Assembly: GCA_000403295.2 (NCBI GenBank)
Contig: KE159605.1
Location: 1,882,193 to 1,946,192 of the forward strand
Source: Lachnospiraceae bacterium M18-1
Lineage (GTDB): Bacteria > Bacillota > Clostridia > Lachnospirales > Lachnospiraceae
DNA: 64,000 bases
Direction: 5' to 3'
The notes under the pieces are model-generated. The model had not been told where the DNA came from, did not search any database, and worked only from the letters and a program-made list of their open reading frames with translations. A program made the translations under genes and the position numbers. This document shows, piece after piece, positions 50,136 through 59,098 of the stretch (the first letter of the stretch is position 1; each line of letters opens with the position of its first letter).

Positions 50136-51833
50136 CTATCCATTACTCTGCATTTCCGTCCTAACCGGAATAAATAAATGTATCCTCGTGTAGCTGTTCA
50201 ACAGACTCTCGAAATACACTACAGCATCTTCGCCATAGTATAGTTTCAGGCGCTTCCTTACATTGGAAATCCCCACATGCTCGCCCATATCTGCCGTCTC
50301 ATCATTCAATTTCCGCAGAAGCCCCTCTTCAATTCCCCTCCCGTTGTCTTCGATCGTGATATGGATCTGGCTGCCCGCCAGCCCGACTCCCACCATCAGG
50401 ACATCATCGCTTCCTTTCATAGAAAATGCATACTTCAAAGCATTTTCTATGAAAGGCTGCAGTAGGAGTTTATGAATCTGCAGTTCCATCAGTTCTTCCG
50501 GTACCTGCAGTTTCAATTTGGTTTTTCTGCTCAGTTCTACATTGCCCAGCCAGACATAATGCTCCAGCCATTGAAATTCCGTCCGCAGTGTGGTCATATC
50601 GTCAATATTTTTCACCGAATACCGCAGGATATCTCCCAGCATTCCAAGCATCTCACTGATCTCATACTGCTCATTCTCTATCGCTTTCCAATTGATCATA
50701 TCCAGCGCGTTATACAGAAAATGTGGAGCGATCTGGGCCTCCAGCGTGGTTGCCTGGGCACGCTTCTGCTCTTTAGATGCCTCCTGTCCCAATTCCACCT
50801 GGCTCCGGATATAGAAGACCATCTTGTTAAACTCTTTTTCAATCCTGCCCATGTCCGGGATGATCCGGGTCTTCACCGTGGTTCGAACCGAAAAGTCCCC
50901 TCTTCCCACTCTGTTCATTGCTTCCACATAATCATTTACCACCTTCTGATATGGCTTTTTGATCAGATAAGCCATAATAGATACCACAAATACAGACGCC
51001 AGAACAATGATGCCCAGAATCAGATACTGTATGTAGAGCAGATCTTTATAAGCTCTGACCGGCTGAATATTGCAGATTATAAATCCACTGGTATTGTTCG
51101 GCAGGCACGTATAACGGTTTGTATCCGGATCCATCAGTTCTCCGTAATTGCGCCCAATATCCGCTTTGACGGCAGAACTCACCACCGTCTCGCCATCCAG
51201 CAGATATCCCTGCCTGTATCCGCCTCCATTCAGAACTTTGCAGATCTGTTCCTCATTAATAAAAATTGCTGCGGTCCCCCGGTTTCCGTCTTCGGATCCG
51301 GCATGCTCCAGTTTCCCTGCGATCTGGAACATATATACTTCTTTTTCATTGTCTATCACCGGTTCTGAAATCCCCCGGTATACATTGCCCTTTTCTCTTT
51401 CCGGGATCTCCTGCTTCTCAATCCACGGGCTGCTGACAGACGATGAATTGAGACTATCATAAAAAACAGTCCCACCATCAGTTAACGAAATCATAATGCC
51501 TTCCAGTCCCTCGTACAGGCTGCAGATCGTCTTCAGCCTGTACTGCAGCATACGGGTATTCTCATCCTCCTCATCCCCTGCTGCATTGATACATTCTACC
51601 ATGTTCAAAATCTCTTTGTCCGTACACAGGTCATATAAAATCGTTGTATACTTCTCAAACACCATCTCCAGCCCTTGATTGGAAGTGTTCAGATTGCCGT
51701 CTATACGTTTTTCCATATCTTTCTTTTCTATTTTAACCGTGTAAAGCTGCATTGCCGCCGAAAAAAATAAAACAGGAATCAATGCCACGGAAAGAAAGAC
51801 GAACAGCAATCTAAGGGGCATTTTTTTTCTCAT
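50136..51833 (-). CDS. Sensor histidine kinase (YesM-like)
   Basis: 565 residues: N-terminal membrane span (LRLLFVFLSVALIPVLFFSA), an extracellular sensor region of about 250 residues, a second span (YLILGIIVLASVFVVSIMAY), HAMP linker, then the His_kinase domain with APHFLYNALDMINWKAIENE (phospho-His region) and an ATPase domain with KLLLQPFIENALKYAF and DNGRGIEEG. It lies 74 bp upstream of its partner regulator. AGGAGG precedes the ATG. Confidence 0.94.
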   Translation of the reverse strand: MRKKMPLRLLFVFLSVALIPVLFFSAAMQLYTVKIEKKDMEKRIDGNLNTSNQGLEMVFEKYTTILYDLCTDKEILNMVECINAAGDEEDENTRMLQYRLKTICSLYEGLEGIMISLTDGGTVFYDSLNSSSVSSPWIEKQEIPEREKGNVYRGISEPVIDNEKEVYMFQIAGKLEHAGSEDGNRGTAAIFINEEQICKVLNGGGYRQGYLLDGETVVSSAVKADIGRNYGELMDPDTNRYTCLPNNTSGFIICNIQPVRAYKDLLYIQYLILGIIVLASVFVVSIMAYLIKKPYQKVVNDYVEAMNRVGRGDFSVRTTVKTRIIPDMGRIEKEFNKMVFYIRSQVELGQEASKEQKRAQATTLEAQIAPHFLYNALDMINWKAIENEQYEISEMLGMLGDILRYSVKNIDDMTTLRTEFQWLEHYVWLGNVELSRKTKLKLQVPEELMELQIHKLLLQPFIENALKYAFSMKGSDDVLMVGVGLAGSQIHITIEDNGRGIEEGLLRKLNDETADMGEHVGISNVRKRLKLYYGEDAVVYFESLLNSYTRIHLFIPVRTEMQSNG

Positions 51834-52028
51834 GAAACCTCCTTATTGAATTTTAACCAACAAATGGATAAGCGTGTTTTATCCTCAAATCCCCCACTAT
51901 GTATGTATAGTATAGCACACTTTTGTCAACATGACGCATATAATTCATAAATTTCGCATACATATTTTGGGTATCCCGTACCCCTTCAAATATTTTTACA
52001 TTTTTTTCGATTTTTTTCAAAAAAACAC

Positions 52029-52056
52029 TTGATTTTTTTTTGAAGTCTGCTATAAT
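52029..52056 (+). promoter_or_regulatory. tRNA promoter
   Basis: -35 TTGATT (52029-52034) and -10 TATAAT (52051-52056), 16-bp spacing, 37 bp before tRNA-Gln. The 51834-52028 stretch otherwise holds poly-T/A tracts only. Confidence 0.65.
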
Positions 52057-52093
52057 AACGATGTTGCGTCTGATAAGAACGGACAAGACATAA

Positions 52094-52165
52094 TGCGGAA
52101 TGGTGTAATTGGCAGCACAGCAGACTCTGACTCTGTTAGTAGGGGTTCAAGTCCCTTTTCCGTAG
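52094..52165 (+). tRNA. tRNA-Gln (CTG)
   Basis: Acceptor TGCGGAA (52094-52100) pairs with TTCCGTA (52158-52164); anticodon loop CTCTGAC with anticodon CTG between GCAGA and TCTGT; T-loop TTCAAGT. CCA is not encoded. Confidence 0.9.
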
Positions 52166-52199
52166 TTGGGAATCTGGATGGGCAGATTCCTTATTTTAT

Positions 52200-52273
<74 letters not shown>

Positions 52274-52285
52274 TGTTTATGTGGG

Positions 52286-52327
52286 ATACCTCAAAGCCTT
52301 GTTCGTTTTGGTTTTGAGGTATTTTTT
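52286..52327 (+). terminator. Terminator of the tRNA transcript
   Basis: ATACCTCAAA (52286-52295) pairs perfectly with TTTGAGGTAT (52313-52322), then six T. Confidence 0.88.
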
Positions 52328-52354
52328 GTTTTCAGCGGGAGGAGGTCGTCTGAT

Positions 52355-53074
52355 TTGAAACTATTGGAAAGATTGAGCCGGAAAGCCGAAAAAGGCTCAG
52401 CCGGAAACCATAAAAAAATGAGCGGCACATGGGAACTTGAAATTTATTCCGGCATGCGTGTATTAGTGGAGAATCTTGAGGGCAATCTGCTTTTTATTGC
52501 TACGTTGAAAGACCCGCAGATGCATACCGCAGAACTGCACCAATATTCTGAAATGGAGTTTCTTCAAGATACGGCTTCAGAAGCGTTGCCGAATGCAGCT
52601 CCTGTTCCTGTAAGAATCCGAGGTTATAATGACAATAAGAGAAAAGCTGTCTTTATGGAAGGGAACATGGTCCCTAGGCTGAAGCACGTATGGCAGGTCG
52701 AAAATTTGGCCGTTACTGCCATTGAGAATGAACGTTCTGATCCGCGCCTGGATACGGATTTAGACGCGGCTATCATGTCCTCCGATGGAACTGATGCAGA
52801 AGAACAGACATGCAAGCTGTTCAATATCAGCATCGGCGGGGCAGGTATTGGTTTGGATCATCCCTATCACAAGGGCGATAAATTTTTTTTAAAAGCAAAG
52901 CTGTTTGGGGACAAGCAAACTTTTGTTGTGTACTGTGAGGTACTGCGTGTGATGCAGAAAGATGCGTCTCAGTTTGAATATGGCTGCCAGTTCCTGGAAT
53001 TGAAGGAAAGCAGCCAGGAACAGATCCGACAGTTTATTGCCCGGACAGAACTGGCGGGCAAATCTCGTACATAA
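52355..53074 (+). CDS. PilZ-domain protein
   Basis: 239 residues from a TTG start at 52355, favoured by GGGAGGAGG (52338-52346) upstream; no ATG is close. N-terminal YcgR-like flap (GTWELEIYSGMRVLVENLEG) and a C-terminal PilZ-like barrel with LFNISIGGAGIGL (the N-x-S-x-x-G motif) and YGCQFLELKESSQEQI. The RxxxR c-di-GMP motif is not obvious (DPR only), so ligand binding is uncertain. It stands alone between tRNAs and a terminator. Confidence 0.82.
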   Translation: MKLLERLSRKAEKGSAGNHKKMSGTWELEIYSGMRVLVENLEGNLLFIATLKDPQMHTAELHQYSEMEFLQDTASEALPNAAPVPVRIRGYNDNKRKAVFMEGNMVPRLKHVWQVENLAVTAIENERSDPRLDTDLDAAIMSSDGTDAEEQTCKLFNISIGGAGIGLDHPYHKGDKFFLKAKLFGDKQTFVVYCEVLRVMQKDASQFEYGCQFLELKESSQEQIRQFIARTELAGKSRT

Positions 53075-53098
53075 ATAAAACTTAAGCATTTCAAAAAA

Positions 53099-53134
53099 AG
53101 GATTCTAACGGCCGTCTTATGACCTTAGAATCCT
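53099..53134. terminator. Bidirectional terminator
   Basis: AGGATTCTAA (53099-53108) pairs with TTAGAATCCT (53125-53134); A-run on the left and T-rich right, serving both convergent genes. Confidence 0.85.
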
Positions 53135-53141
53135 CTCTATA

Positions 53142-54038
53142 TTATCTCTTTGCCTTCCGATAACCGGCTTCCTCCGCTTCCTGTTCCGTCTCAAATATCA
53201 CAAGGTACTTCGAATCTGCCATCTCCTCGTAAGCCGCTTGTCCCGGGCAATGAAAAATCTTTGATCTGGAATTTCCCCGGATTTCGCCTTCCGAAAACTC
53301 TTCTCCCGGAATATCGGTCCCATTTAAAAAACTTTCCCCTGTCGCATGATCGATCTCAATCCCCGGCTGGACATTGTAGACATATACGTTGAACGCAATC
53401 CCTTCCCCCTCATCCTCCACAGAGAATGCCTCCATGTGCACGCCGTCTGCCAGCAGGTTATCTCCTTCGAAAATCGGTGTCACCCGATAGAGGACGTGGT
53501 TTCCGGTTTCCTTGACGTAGTCCGCCACCATGTTTTCAAAAGGCAGCATCCCTTCCACATTCATATAGCGGGTCCCGGTGATCAGGTTCTTTTCATTTGC
53601 ATTTTCCCCGGAAAGCTGATAACCGATCAGATGGCACCGGTTGTACAGATATTTTCCGTCCACGATGTCATATTTTACAGTCTGCCACCCAGTCGGCTTC
53701 ACCTGGCCGATGCTTCCCCGCTTTTCCGTCGGCATCAGGTCCATCCCCACACAGGCGTATGCAGTGCCGCATCTTCCCAGGCTGTCCAGTTCTGCGTATT
53801 GTTCGAAGGATTCTTCCGTCCATTCCTCCTTCGGAAAGACAGGTTCATTGCCGTTGATCTCTATGTAGGGTTCGCCGGAATACTCCGGAAGTTCTGTAAG
53901 AGTAATGGTCTCTGTTCCTTTGGAGCGCCCGCCGGGGCTTCCGCTCAACACATCCAGCTCCCCGCATGCCGTTAGCAGCAGACAGCACAGCAATAGCGGC
54001 AGCAGTCTCCGGATGATTCTCTTATAATCATTCTTCAT
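53142..54038 (-). CDS. Secreted DNA/RNA nuclease lipoprotein (DNA-entry nuclease-like)
   Basis: 298 residues. Lipobox LLTAC at residues 21-25 after a hydrophobic signal. The nuclease core YNRCHLIGYQLSGENANEKN, then LITGTRYMNVEGM and PFENMVADYV belongs to the beta-beta-alpha-metal (NUC1/EndA/NucA) family, where DRGH is commonly replaced by N/D-RCH/GH. The C-terminal 45 residues (SKIFHCPGQAAYEEMADSKY) resemble an excalibur-like module that often follows nucleases. Probably extracellular nucleic acid degradation or DNA uptake. It overlaps the upstream gene by 4 bp. Confidence 0.88.
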   Translation of the reverse strand: MKNDYKRIIRRLLPLLLCCLLLTACGELDVLSGSPGGRSKGTETITLTELPEYSGEPYIEINGNEPVFPKEEWTEESFEQYAELDSLGRCGTAYACVGMDLMPTEKRGSIGQVKPTGWQTVKYDIVDGKYLYNRCHLIGYQLSGENANEKNLITGTRYMNVEGMLPFENMVADYVKETGNHVLYRVTPIFEGDNLLADGVHMEAFSVEDEGEGIAFNVYVYNVQPGIEIDHATGESFLNGTDIPGEEFSEGEIRGNSRSKIFHCPGQAAYEEMADSKYLVIFETEQEAEEAGYRKAKR

Positions 54039-54454
54039 CTTACCCTCTCATAGACCCCCTTCGTAATCTTCTCATGAGACGAACCTTTCAATTCCTCTGT
54101 TCTTTGAAGCTCCCAGGAACCGTCAGACAGATCCAGGAGAAAATACCGGTCGGCCGGATATCTCCGGTTCCATTGATACAGGATCACCGTCCGGATCTTA
54201 TTCTCAAAGCCGGATATCTGGATATCTTCAATAAAACAGAAGTCTTCTTCCTCTGCTTCTTTCAAAAATTCCTCCGTGATTCTGATGTTCTTCTCCTCTA
54301 CATCTCCAAATAATTTACCGGAATATGTACTCATATACAGCTTCTTTCCGCCGCACTCCCGAAGGATATCCCCGCACACTGCCGAATCCCGGCTCTGCCG
54401 CCGGCGGTTGAACATCATTCCGTTTCTTTCATCCACACAGGCTATTATTATCAT
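54035..54454 (-). CDS. Unknown protein cotranscribed with the nuclease
   Basis: 139 residues: MIIIACVDERNGMMFNRRRQ, SRDSAVCGDILRECGGKKLY, FCFIEDIQISGFENKIRTVI. I recall similar small proteins next to nuclease lipoproteins in Lachnospiraceae. The first strand and a conserved RRQSRD core suggest a compact alpha/beta fold. Its stop overlaps the nuclease start (ATGA), so they are coupled and possibly an intracellular partner, though function is unknown. Confidence 0.72.
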   Translation of the reverse strand: MIIIACVDERNGMMFNRRRQSRDSAVCGDILRECGGKKLYMSTYSGKLFGDVEEKNIRITEEFLKEAEEEDFCFIEDIQISGFENKIRTVILYQWNRRYPADRYFLLDLSDGSWELQRTEELKGSSHEKITKGVYERVR

Positions 54455-54514
54455 TGTTTTTCTCCTGCTTATTGTAATCTAACCGCACTCTCCGCAGTTT
54501 TTCGTCTCACACAT

Positions 54515-55732
54515 TCACCCCGCCTGCCTGATCCGCTCGATCGCCGCCACCGTATTCTCATAGCTGCCGAATGCCGTCAGACGGAAATACCCTTCCCCGC
54601 TTGGTCCAAACCCGGAGCCAGGCGTCCCGACGACTCCCGCCCTTTCCAGCAGATGGTCAAAAAACTCCCATGAAGTCATCGTTCCCGGCGTTTTCAGCCA
54701 GATATAGGGCGCATTAATCCCGCCTGATACGCTGTAGCCGGCACTTTTCAGCCCTTCATAGATGACTTTTGCATTCTTCATATAATAAGCTACCTGCTCC
54801 GCAAGCTGTGCCTTCCCAGCTTCAGAATACACAGCCTCCCCCGCCCTCTGTACGATGTACGGAGCGCCGTTATATTTTGTACCGTGGCGCCTTGCCCACA
54901 GGGAATGGATCGTCACGTCCCCGCACTTTAATTCTTTCGGAATGATCGTCGCGCCCAGGCGCACCCCGGTAAAACCGGCGTTCTTCGAAAAGCTGCGCAG
55001 CTCGATAGCACAGGTTCTTGCCCCTTCACATTCATAAATCGTATGGGGCACATCCTCCTCGGAAATATACGCTTCATACGCAGCATCATAGATGATCACC
55101 GCCCCCGCCTTATTTGCATAATCCACCCACTCCTGAAGCTGTGCTTTTGTAATCGTGGAGCCGGTAGGGTTATTAGGAAAACACAGGTAAATGATATCCG
55201 GCGTCTCCTTCGGCAGCTCCGGCGCAAAATTTGTCTCTGCCGTACAGGGCATATAGATCACATCACTCCACGTCTCCGCCGCCGGGTCATAGATCCCGGT
55301 CCTGCCCGCCATTACATTGGTATCCACATAGACCGGATACACCGGGTCGCAGACCGCGATCTTATTATCTATGCTGAAAATCTCCTGGATATTTCCGGAA
55401 TCACACTTGGCCCCGTCGGAAATGAATACCTCATCAGCAGAGATCTCACATCCCCGTGCCTGGTAGTCCTGCTTCGCCATGGCGCTGCGCAGAAATTCGT
55501 ACCCCAGGTCCGGGGCATATCCGCGAAATGATTCCGCATGCGCCATCTCGTCCACCGCACGGTGCAGGGAATCGATAATGGCCGGTGCCAAAGGCTGCGT
55601 CACATCGCCAATTCCCAGACGGATGATAGATTTATCCGGATTTTTCTCTGTATAGGCTGCCACCTTTTTTCCAATCGTGGAAAAAAGATAACTCCCCGGA
55701 AGTTTCATATAATTCTCATTCATTTTAAACAT
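54515..55732 (-). CDS. dapL: LL-diaminopimelate aminotransferase
   Basis: Converts tetrahydrodipicolinate directly to LL-diaminopimelate in lysine and peptidoglycan synthesis. 405 residues from ATG 55732 (AAAGGAAATG about 10 bp upstream; ATG 55723 also possible). Class I/II PLP aminotransferase with LGIGDVTQPL near the N-terminus, IYLCFPNNPTGSTITKAQL, and the PLP lysine in IELRSFSKNAGFTGVRLG. Length and motifs match DapL. It lies downstream of dapF in the same direction. Confidence 0.95.
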   Translation of the reverse strand: MFKMNENYMKLPGSYLFSTIGKKVAAYTEKNPDKSIIRLGIGDVTQPLAPAIIDSLHRAVDEMAHAESFRGYAPDLGYEFLRSAMAKQDYQARGCEISADEVFISDGAKCDSGNIQEIFSIDNKIAVCDPVYPVYVDTNVMAGRTGIYDPAAETWSDVIYMPCTAETNFAPELPKETPDIIYLCFPNNPTGSTITKAQLQEWVDYANKAGAVIIYDAAYEAYISEEDVPHTIYECEGARTCAIELRSFSKNAGFTGVRLGATIIPKELKCGDVTIHSLWARRHGTKYNGAPYIVQRAGEAVYSEAGKAQLAEQVAYYMKNAKVIYEGLKSAGYSVSGGINAPYIWLKTPGTMTSWEFFDHLLERAGVVGTPGSGFGPSGEGYFRLTAFGSYENTVAAIERIRQAG

Positions 55733-55878
55733 AAAAATCATTTCCTTTCATGTATCGAAATAATTGCCCCCGGCAGACAAAAGTCTAATTTGGCTCCCTA
55801 AAAACCAATCCCTCTTTTTCTGCCGCGATCCCCCGGCTTATTCTACTGTTTCATACAGCAACAGCCGAAGACCTGCAC

Positions 55879-56715
55879 TTACATTCCGGTCCACTCACCG
55901 TCAAATACAACTTCCGCTGGTCCGGTCATATAGACCCTGTCTTTTTCTCGGTCCCACCGGATCTGCAGTTCCCCGCCCAAAAGCTTCACTGTCACTTCCT
56001 CTTCCGTGAGACCATTCAACACACAGGCCACAGCCACTGCACAGGCACCGGTGCCGCAGGCCAGGGTTTCTCCGGATCCCCGTTCCCACACACGCATTTC
56101 TGCCGTATGTCTGTCCAGCACATGGACAAATTCCGTATTGACCCGGTTCGGAAAGCATTCGTGATGCTCAAACAGCGGCCCGATCTTCTCAATCTCCAGA
56201 TTTTTCACATCCTTCAGAAAGACCACCCCATGGGGATTGCCCATGGATACTCCTGTTATGCGGTACTCCATATCATCCACCCGGATCGTTTCGTCTAAAA
56301 CCCGGTTTCCCAGACCGATGATCGGTATCTGTTCCGCTTCCAGTACCGGGCTGCCCATATCCACCTTCACCAGCCTGACCCTGCCCTCTTCCACGATCAG
56401 ATCCAGATACTTGATTCCTCCAAGAGTCTCTATGGAAATATGGGTCTGATCCGTCAGACCGTAGTCATAGACATATTTTGCCACACAGCGGATCCCATTG
56501 CCGCACATTTCCCCGCGGGAGCCGTCCGCGTTGTACATCTCCATCTCAAAATCTGCCTTCGTGGAGGGCTTGATCAAGATCAGTCCATCGGCCCCGATTC
56601 CAAAATGCCGGTCGCTGACCTGCACCGCCGTCTCCGAAGGATGTGCTACGGTTTCCTCAAAACAGTTTACATAGACATAGTCATTACCCAGGCCCTGCAT
56701 TTTTGTAAATCTCAT
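55879..56715 (-). CDS. dapF: Diaminopimelate epimerase
   Basis: Converts LL- to meso-diaminopimelate. 278 residues with both catalytic Cys: MCGNGIRCVAKYVYDYG and ETLACGTGACAVAVACVLNG; N-terminal FTKMQGLGNDYVYVN. Normal length. AAGGAAATAAAG-like leader before the ATG. Confidence 0.96.
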   Translation of the reverse strand: MRFTKMQGLGNDYVYVNCFEETVAHPSETAVQVSDRHFGIGADGLILIKPSTKADFEMEMYNADGSRGEMCGNGIRCVAKYVYDYGLTDQTHISIETLGGIKYLDLIVEEGRVRLVKVDMGSPVLEAEQIPIIGLGNRVLDETIRVDDMEYRITGVSMGNPHGVVFLKDVKNLEIEKIGPLFEHHECFPNRVNTEFVHVLDRHTAEMRVWERGSGETLACGTGACAVAVACVLNGLTEEEVTVKLLGGELQIRWDREKDRVYMTGPAEVVFDGEWTGM

Positions 56716-56867
56716 TCTTTATTTCCTCATTTCTGCTGTGATATCTTAACACTCCTGTCAGAAAATTCGATTTCCCTGACCAGAACGGCACGCCTCAGCC
56801 CCGTCTGCTTCGCAGACTTTCCGCCGCCTGCGCTGCTTCTGTCTGAGGCTGTCGGTTTTCCGCCAAT

Positions 56868-56928
56868 AGCAGAATGAAAAAACAGCCTTTAGCAAGTAAA
56901 CTTGCACAGTCTGTTTTTTCATTCTGCT
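56868..56928. terminator. Long perfect hairpin between dapF and the ANTAR gene
   Basis: AGCAGAATGAAAAAACAG (56868-56885) pairs over all 18 positions with 56911-56928; a nested GCAAG/CTTGC stem is in the loop. Further hairpins (GTCTGC-TTC-GCAGAC about 56799-56813; GCCTCAG/CTGAGGC) lie in the dapF leader, 56716-56866. Confidence 0.85.
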
Positions 56929-56943
56929 GCCGTTCTGAATAGT

Positions 56944-57498
56944 TTACACTGTGTCATGCATTATCGTCAATACCATCTGCGCTGTTTCCAGCATATTTGT
57001 CCCGCTGTCCATGCTGCTTTTCTGGAGAAAACGGTGGGCCTCTTCCTCGGAAATATGGTTACGCTCCATCAAAAGTGCTTTCGCCTGTGCGATCACCGCC
57101 TTCTGTTCCTCGCTCCGGTTCTTCGCCGCCTCCCGCCGTTTCTTTCTCCTGCGCTGTATCCCCTGACGCAGCATTTCCACGCTGTTGAGCAGGTCGTAGA
57201 CCTTCAGAGGCATGGGCAGCCCCAGCACTCCCGGTTCCAGGCCGTCGCTCCACTTCTCCGGCGAAGAGATCAGGAGCATTTCAAAGGTCTTTGGCAGGCA
57301 TTCCCGAAGCTCGGAATACATCATATCCTGCATCCGGTATCCGCAGATCACGATTCCTTCATCCATCATATCCGCGCACTGCAGCGCCTGGGCACCCGTC
57401 GTACAGACCCCTGCCGTCTCCAGGCCGCTGCGGTTCAGGATATTCCGGATATTTACCCCCACTTCCTTTTTCGGAAATACAATGATCGTGTGCACCAT
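56944..57498 (-). CDS. ANTAR-domain antiterminator regulator (NitR-like)
   Basis: 184 residues. An N-terminal receiver-like fold (HTIIVFPKKEVGVNIRNILN) without the usual phospho-Asp pattern, then a basic helix (RRRKKRREAAKNRSEEQKAV) and the ANTAR three-helix domain (AQAKALLMERNHISEEEAHR). Known: ANTAR proteins bind paired RNA hairpins in leaders and prevent termination; NitR of Clostridium saccharobutylicum does so for nitrogen genes. Directly downstream of glnA here, so nitrogen control is inferred. Confidence 0.87.
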   Translation of the reverse strand: MVHTIIVFPKKEVGVNIRNILNRSGLETAGVCTTGAQALQCADMMDEGIVICGYRMQDMMYSELRECLPKTFEMLLISSPEKWSDGLEPGVLGLPMPLKVYDLLNSVEMLRQGIQRRRKKRREAAKNRSEEQKAVIAQAKALLMERNHISEEEAHRFLQKSSMDSGTNMLETAQMVLTIMHDTV

Positions 57499-57603
57499 AT
57501 CTGCTCACCCCCAGCCTGTTCCTTCACTGCCGCCGATCGTTACATGCCGCCCCTTGCCAGGCGTGCCCTGTAACTCAGGCCGTCATCAAATTTGGCGGCC
57601 CTG

Positions 57604-58935
57604 TCATACCTTATACAGATAATTTGCAATCTCCCAGTCTGTCACCTGCATGCAGTAATCCTGATATTCCTTCTTTCTCGCCGCTATGATATCCGATGCC
57701 AGCTTCTGCCCCAGCACCTCCCGGATAAATATATCCTGCTCCAGCTTCCTGACAGCTTCCCCCAGGTTTGCCGGAAGCTTCTCGATCTGCAGCTTTGTCC
57801 GCTCCGCATCGGTCATGAACTGAATGTCCCTGTCAATCCCCTCCGGCGGCTGGATCTGATTCCTGATCCCGTCCAGACCTGCTGCCAGCAATACTGCAAA
57901 TGCCAGATACGGGTTTGACGAAGAATCCGGGCTTCTCAACTCAATCCGGGCGTGCTCTCCGCGCACAGGCGGAATCCGAAGCAGCGGATTCCGGGTACTT
58001 GCGGACCATCCCAAGTAAACCGGCGCCTCGAATCCCGGCACCAGCCGTTTATAAGAATTGACCGTAGGATTCGTGAGACAGGTGACAGCCTGTATATGCT
58101 TCATCAGACCACCCATAAAATAATAAGCCTCCCGGCTGATTCCATTCGGATCCGTGTCATCCCGGAACACATTTTTCCCGTCCTTATGCAGGGACAGGTT
58201 CAGATGCATCCCGGAGCCTGCATTTTCTGTCCTCGGCTTGGGCATAAATGTGGCGTGAAGCCCATGCCGCTTCGCAATGGTCTTGACTACCATCCGAAAA
58301 GTCATGATATTATCCGCCGTAACAAGCGCTTCATCAAACTGGAAATCAATCTCATGCTGGGCAGGCGCGGTTTCATGGTAGGAGGATTCAATGACAAATC
58401 CCATCTCTTCCAGAGTCAGCACCATATCCCGCCGGGCATTCTCTCCGAAGTCCATCGGTCCCACGTCAAAATACCCTCCCTGTTCATGGGTCAGCGTCGT
58501 GGGCAGGCCGTCTTCATCCGTATGGAACAAGAAAAATTCACATTCCGGCCCTGCCTTCATGGTATATCCCATCTCCGCAGCCTCAGCCAGTACCCTTTTT
58601 AAGACCTGGCGCGGATCGCTCTCACAGGGCCTGCCGTCTGAACAGTGCAGATCACAGATCATCCGTGCCACCTTGCCCTGCTGGGGACGCCACGGAAAAA
58701 TCTCGAATGTATTCAGGTCCGGGTACAGATACAGGTCCGACTCTCCCGCCCCCGGGAAATCCCTGATTGGAGAAGCATCGAACATGCACTGGTTATCCAT
58801 AGCCTTTTTCAGCTGGCTTACCGTTACCGCCATATTTTTCATGGTTCCGTATATATCGGTAAACTGCAGACGGATAAATCCCACATCCTCGTCCTCTACC
58901 ATCTCCATGATATCTTTTCTTGTATAATTATGCAT
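57604..58935 (-). CDS. glnA: Glutamine synthetase, type I
   Basis: Makes glutamine from glutamate and ammonia with ATP. 443 residues: FIRLQFTDIYGTMKNMAVTV, DPRQVLKRVLAEAAEMGY, the metal-site PGPECEFFLF-type segment KAGPECEFFLF, APAQHEIDFQFDEAL, GSGMHLNLSLHKDGKN and NPYLAFAVLLAAGLDGI. GSI-alpha length; no adenylylation-loop Tyr context is claimed. AGCAGGAGGC precedes the ATG. Confidence 0.96.
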   Translation of the reverse strand: MHNYTRKDIMEMVEDEDVGFIRLQFTDIYGTMKNMAVTVSQLKKAMDNQCMFDASPIRDFPGAGESDLYLYPDLNTFEIFPWRPQQGKVARMICDLHCSDGRPCESDPRQVLKRVLAEAAEMGYTMKAGPECEFFLFHTDEDGLPTTLTHEQGGYFDVGPMDFGENARRDMVLTLEEMGFVIESSYHETAPAQHEIDFQFDEALVTADNIMTFRMVVKTIAKRHGLHATFMPKPRTENAGSGMHLNLSLHKDGKNVFRDDTDPNGISREAYYFMGGLMKHIQAVTCLTNPTVNSYKRLVPGFEAPVYLGWSASTRNPLLRIPPVRGEHARIELRSPDSSSNPYLAFAVLLAAGLDGIRNQIQPPEGIDRDIQFMTDAERTKLQIEKLPANLGEAVRKLEQDIFIREVLGQKLASDIIAARKKEYQDYCMQVTDWEIANYLYKV

Positions 58936-59001
58936 CCTGAGCCTCCTGCTTGTTTCTGTCTATTTTTTTAGGATCATCCGACCTCCTGATACACTCTGCG
59001 G

Positions 59002-59036
59002 AAAAAGGACGTTCTTCTCTCCGAAAAACGCCCTTT
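59002..59036 (-). promoter_or_regulatory. Terminator-like hairpin in the glnA leader
   Basis: On the transcript: AAAGGGCGTTTTTC-GGAGA-GAAGAACGTCCTTT (59036 to 59004) with one G-U pair, followed by TTTTT. It is 66 bp upstream of glnA and 60 bp after the type III synthetase gene, so it either ends that transcript or acts as an attenuator read through with ANTAR help. Confidence 0.7.
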
Positions 59037-59098
59037 CAGTTTTATGATCTTCCGTCCATCCGCCGGCAGCTTTTTCTCCGCAGAATCACAGATAATCC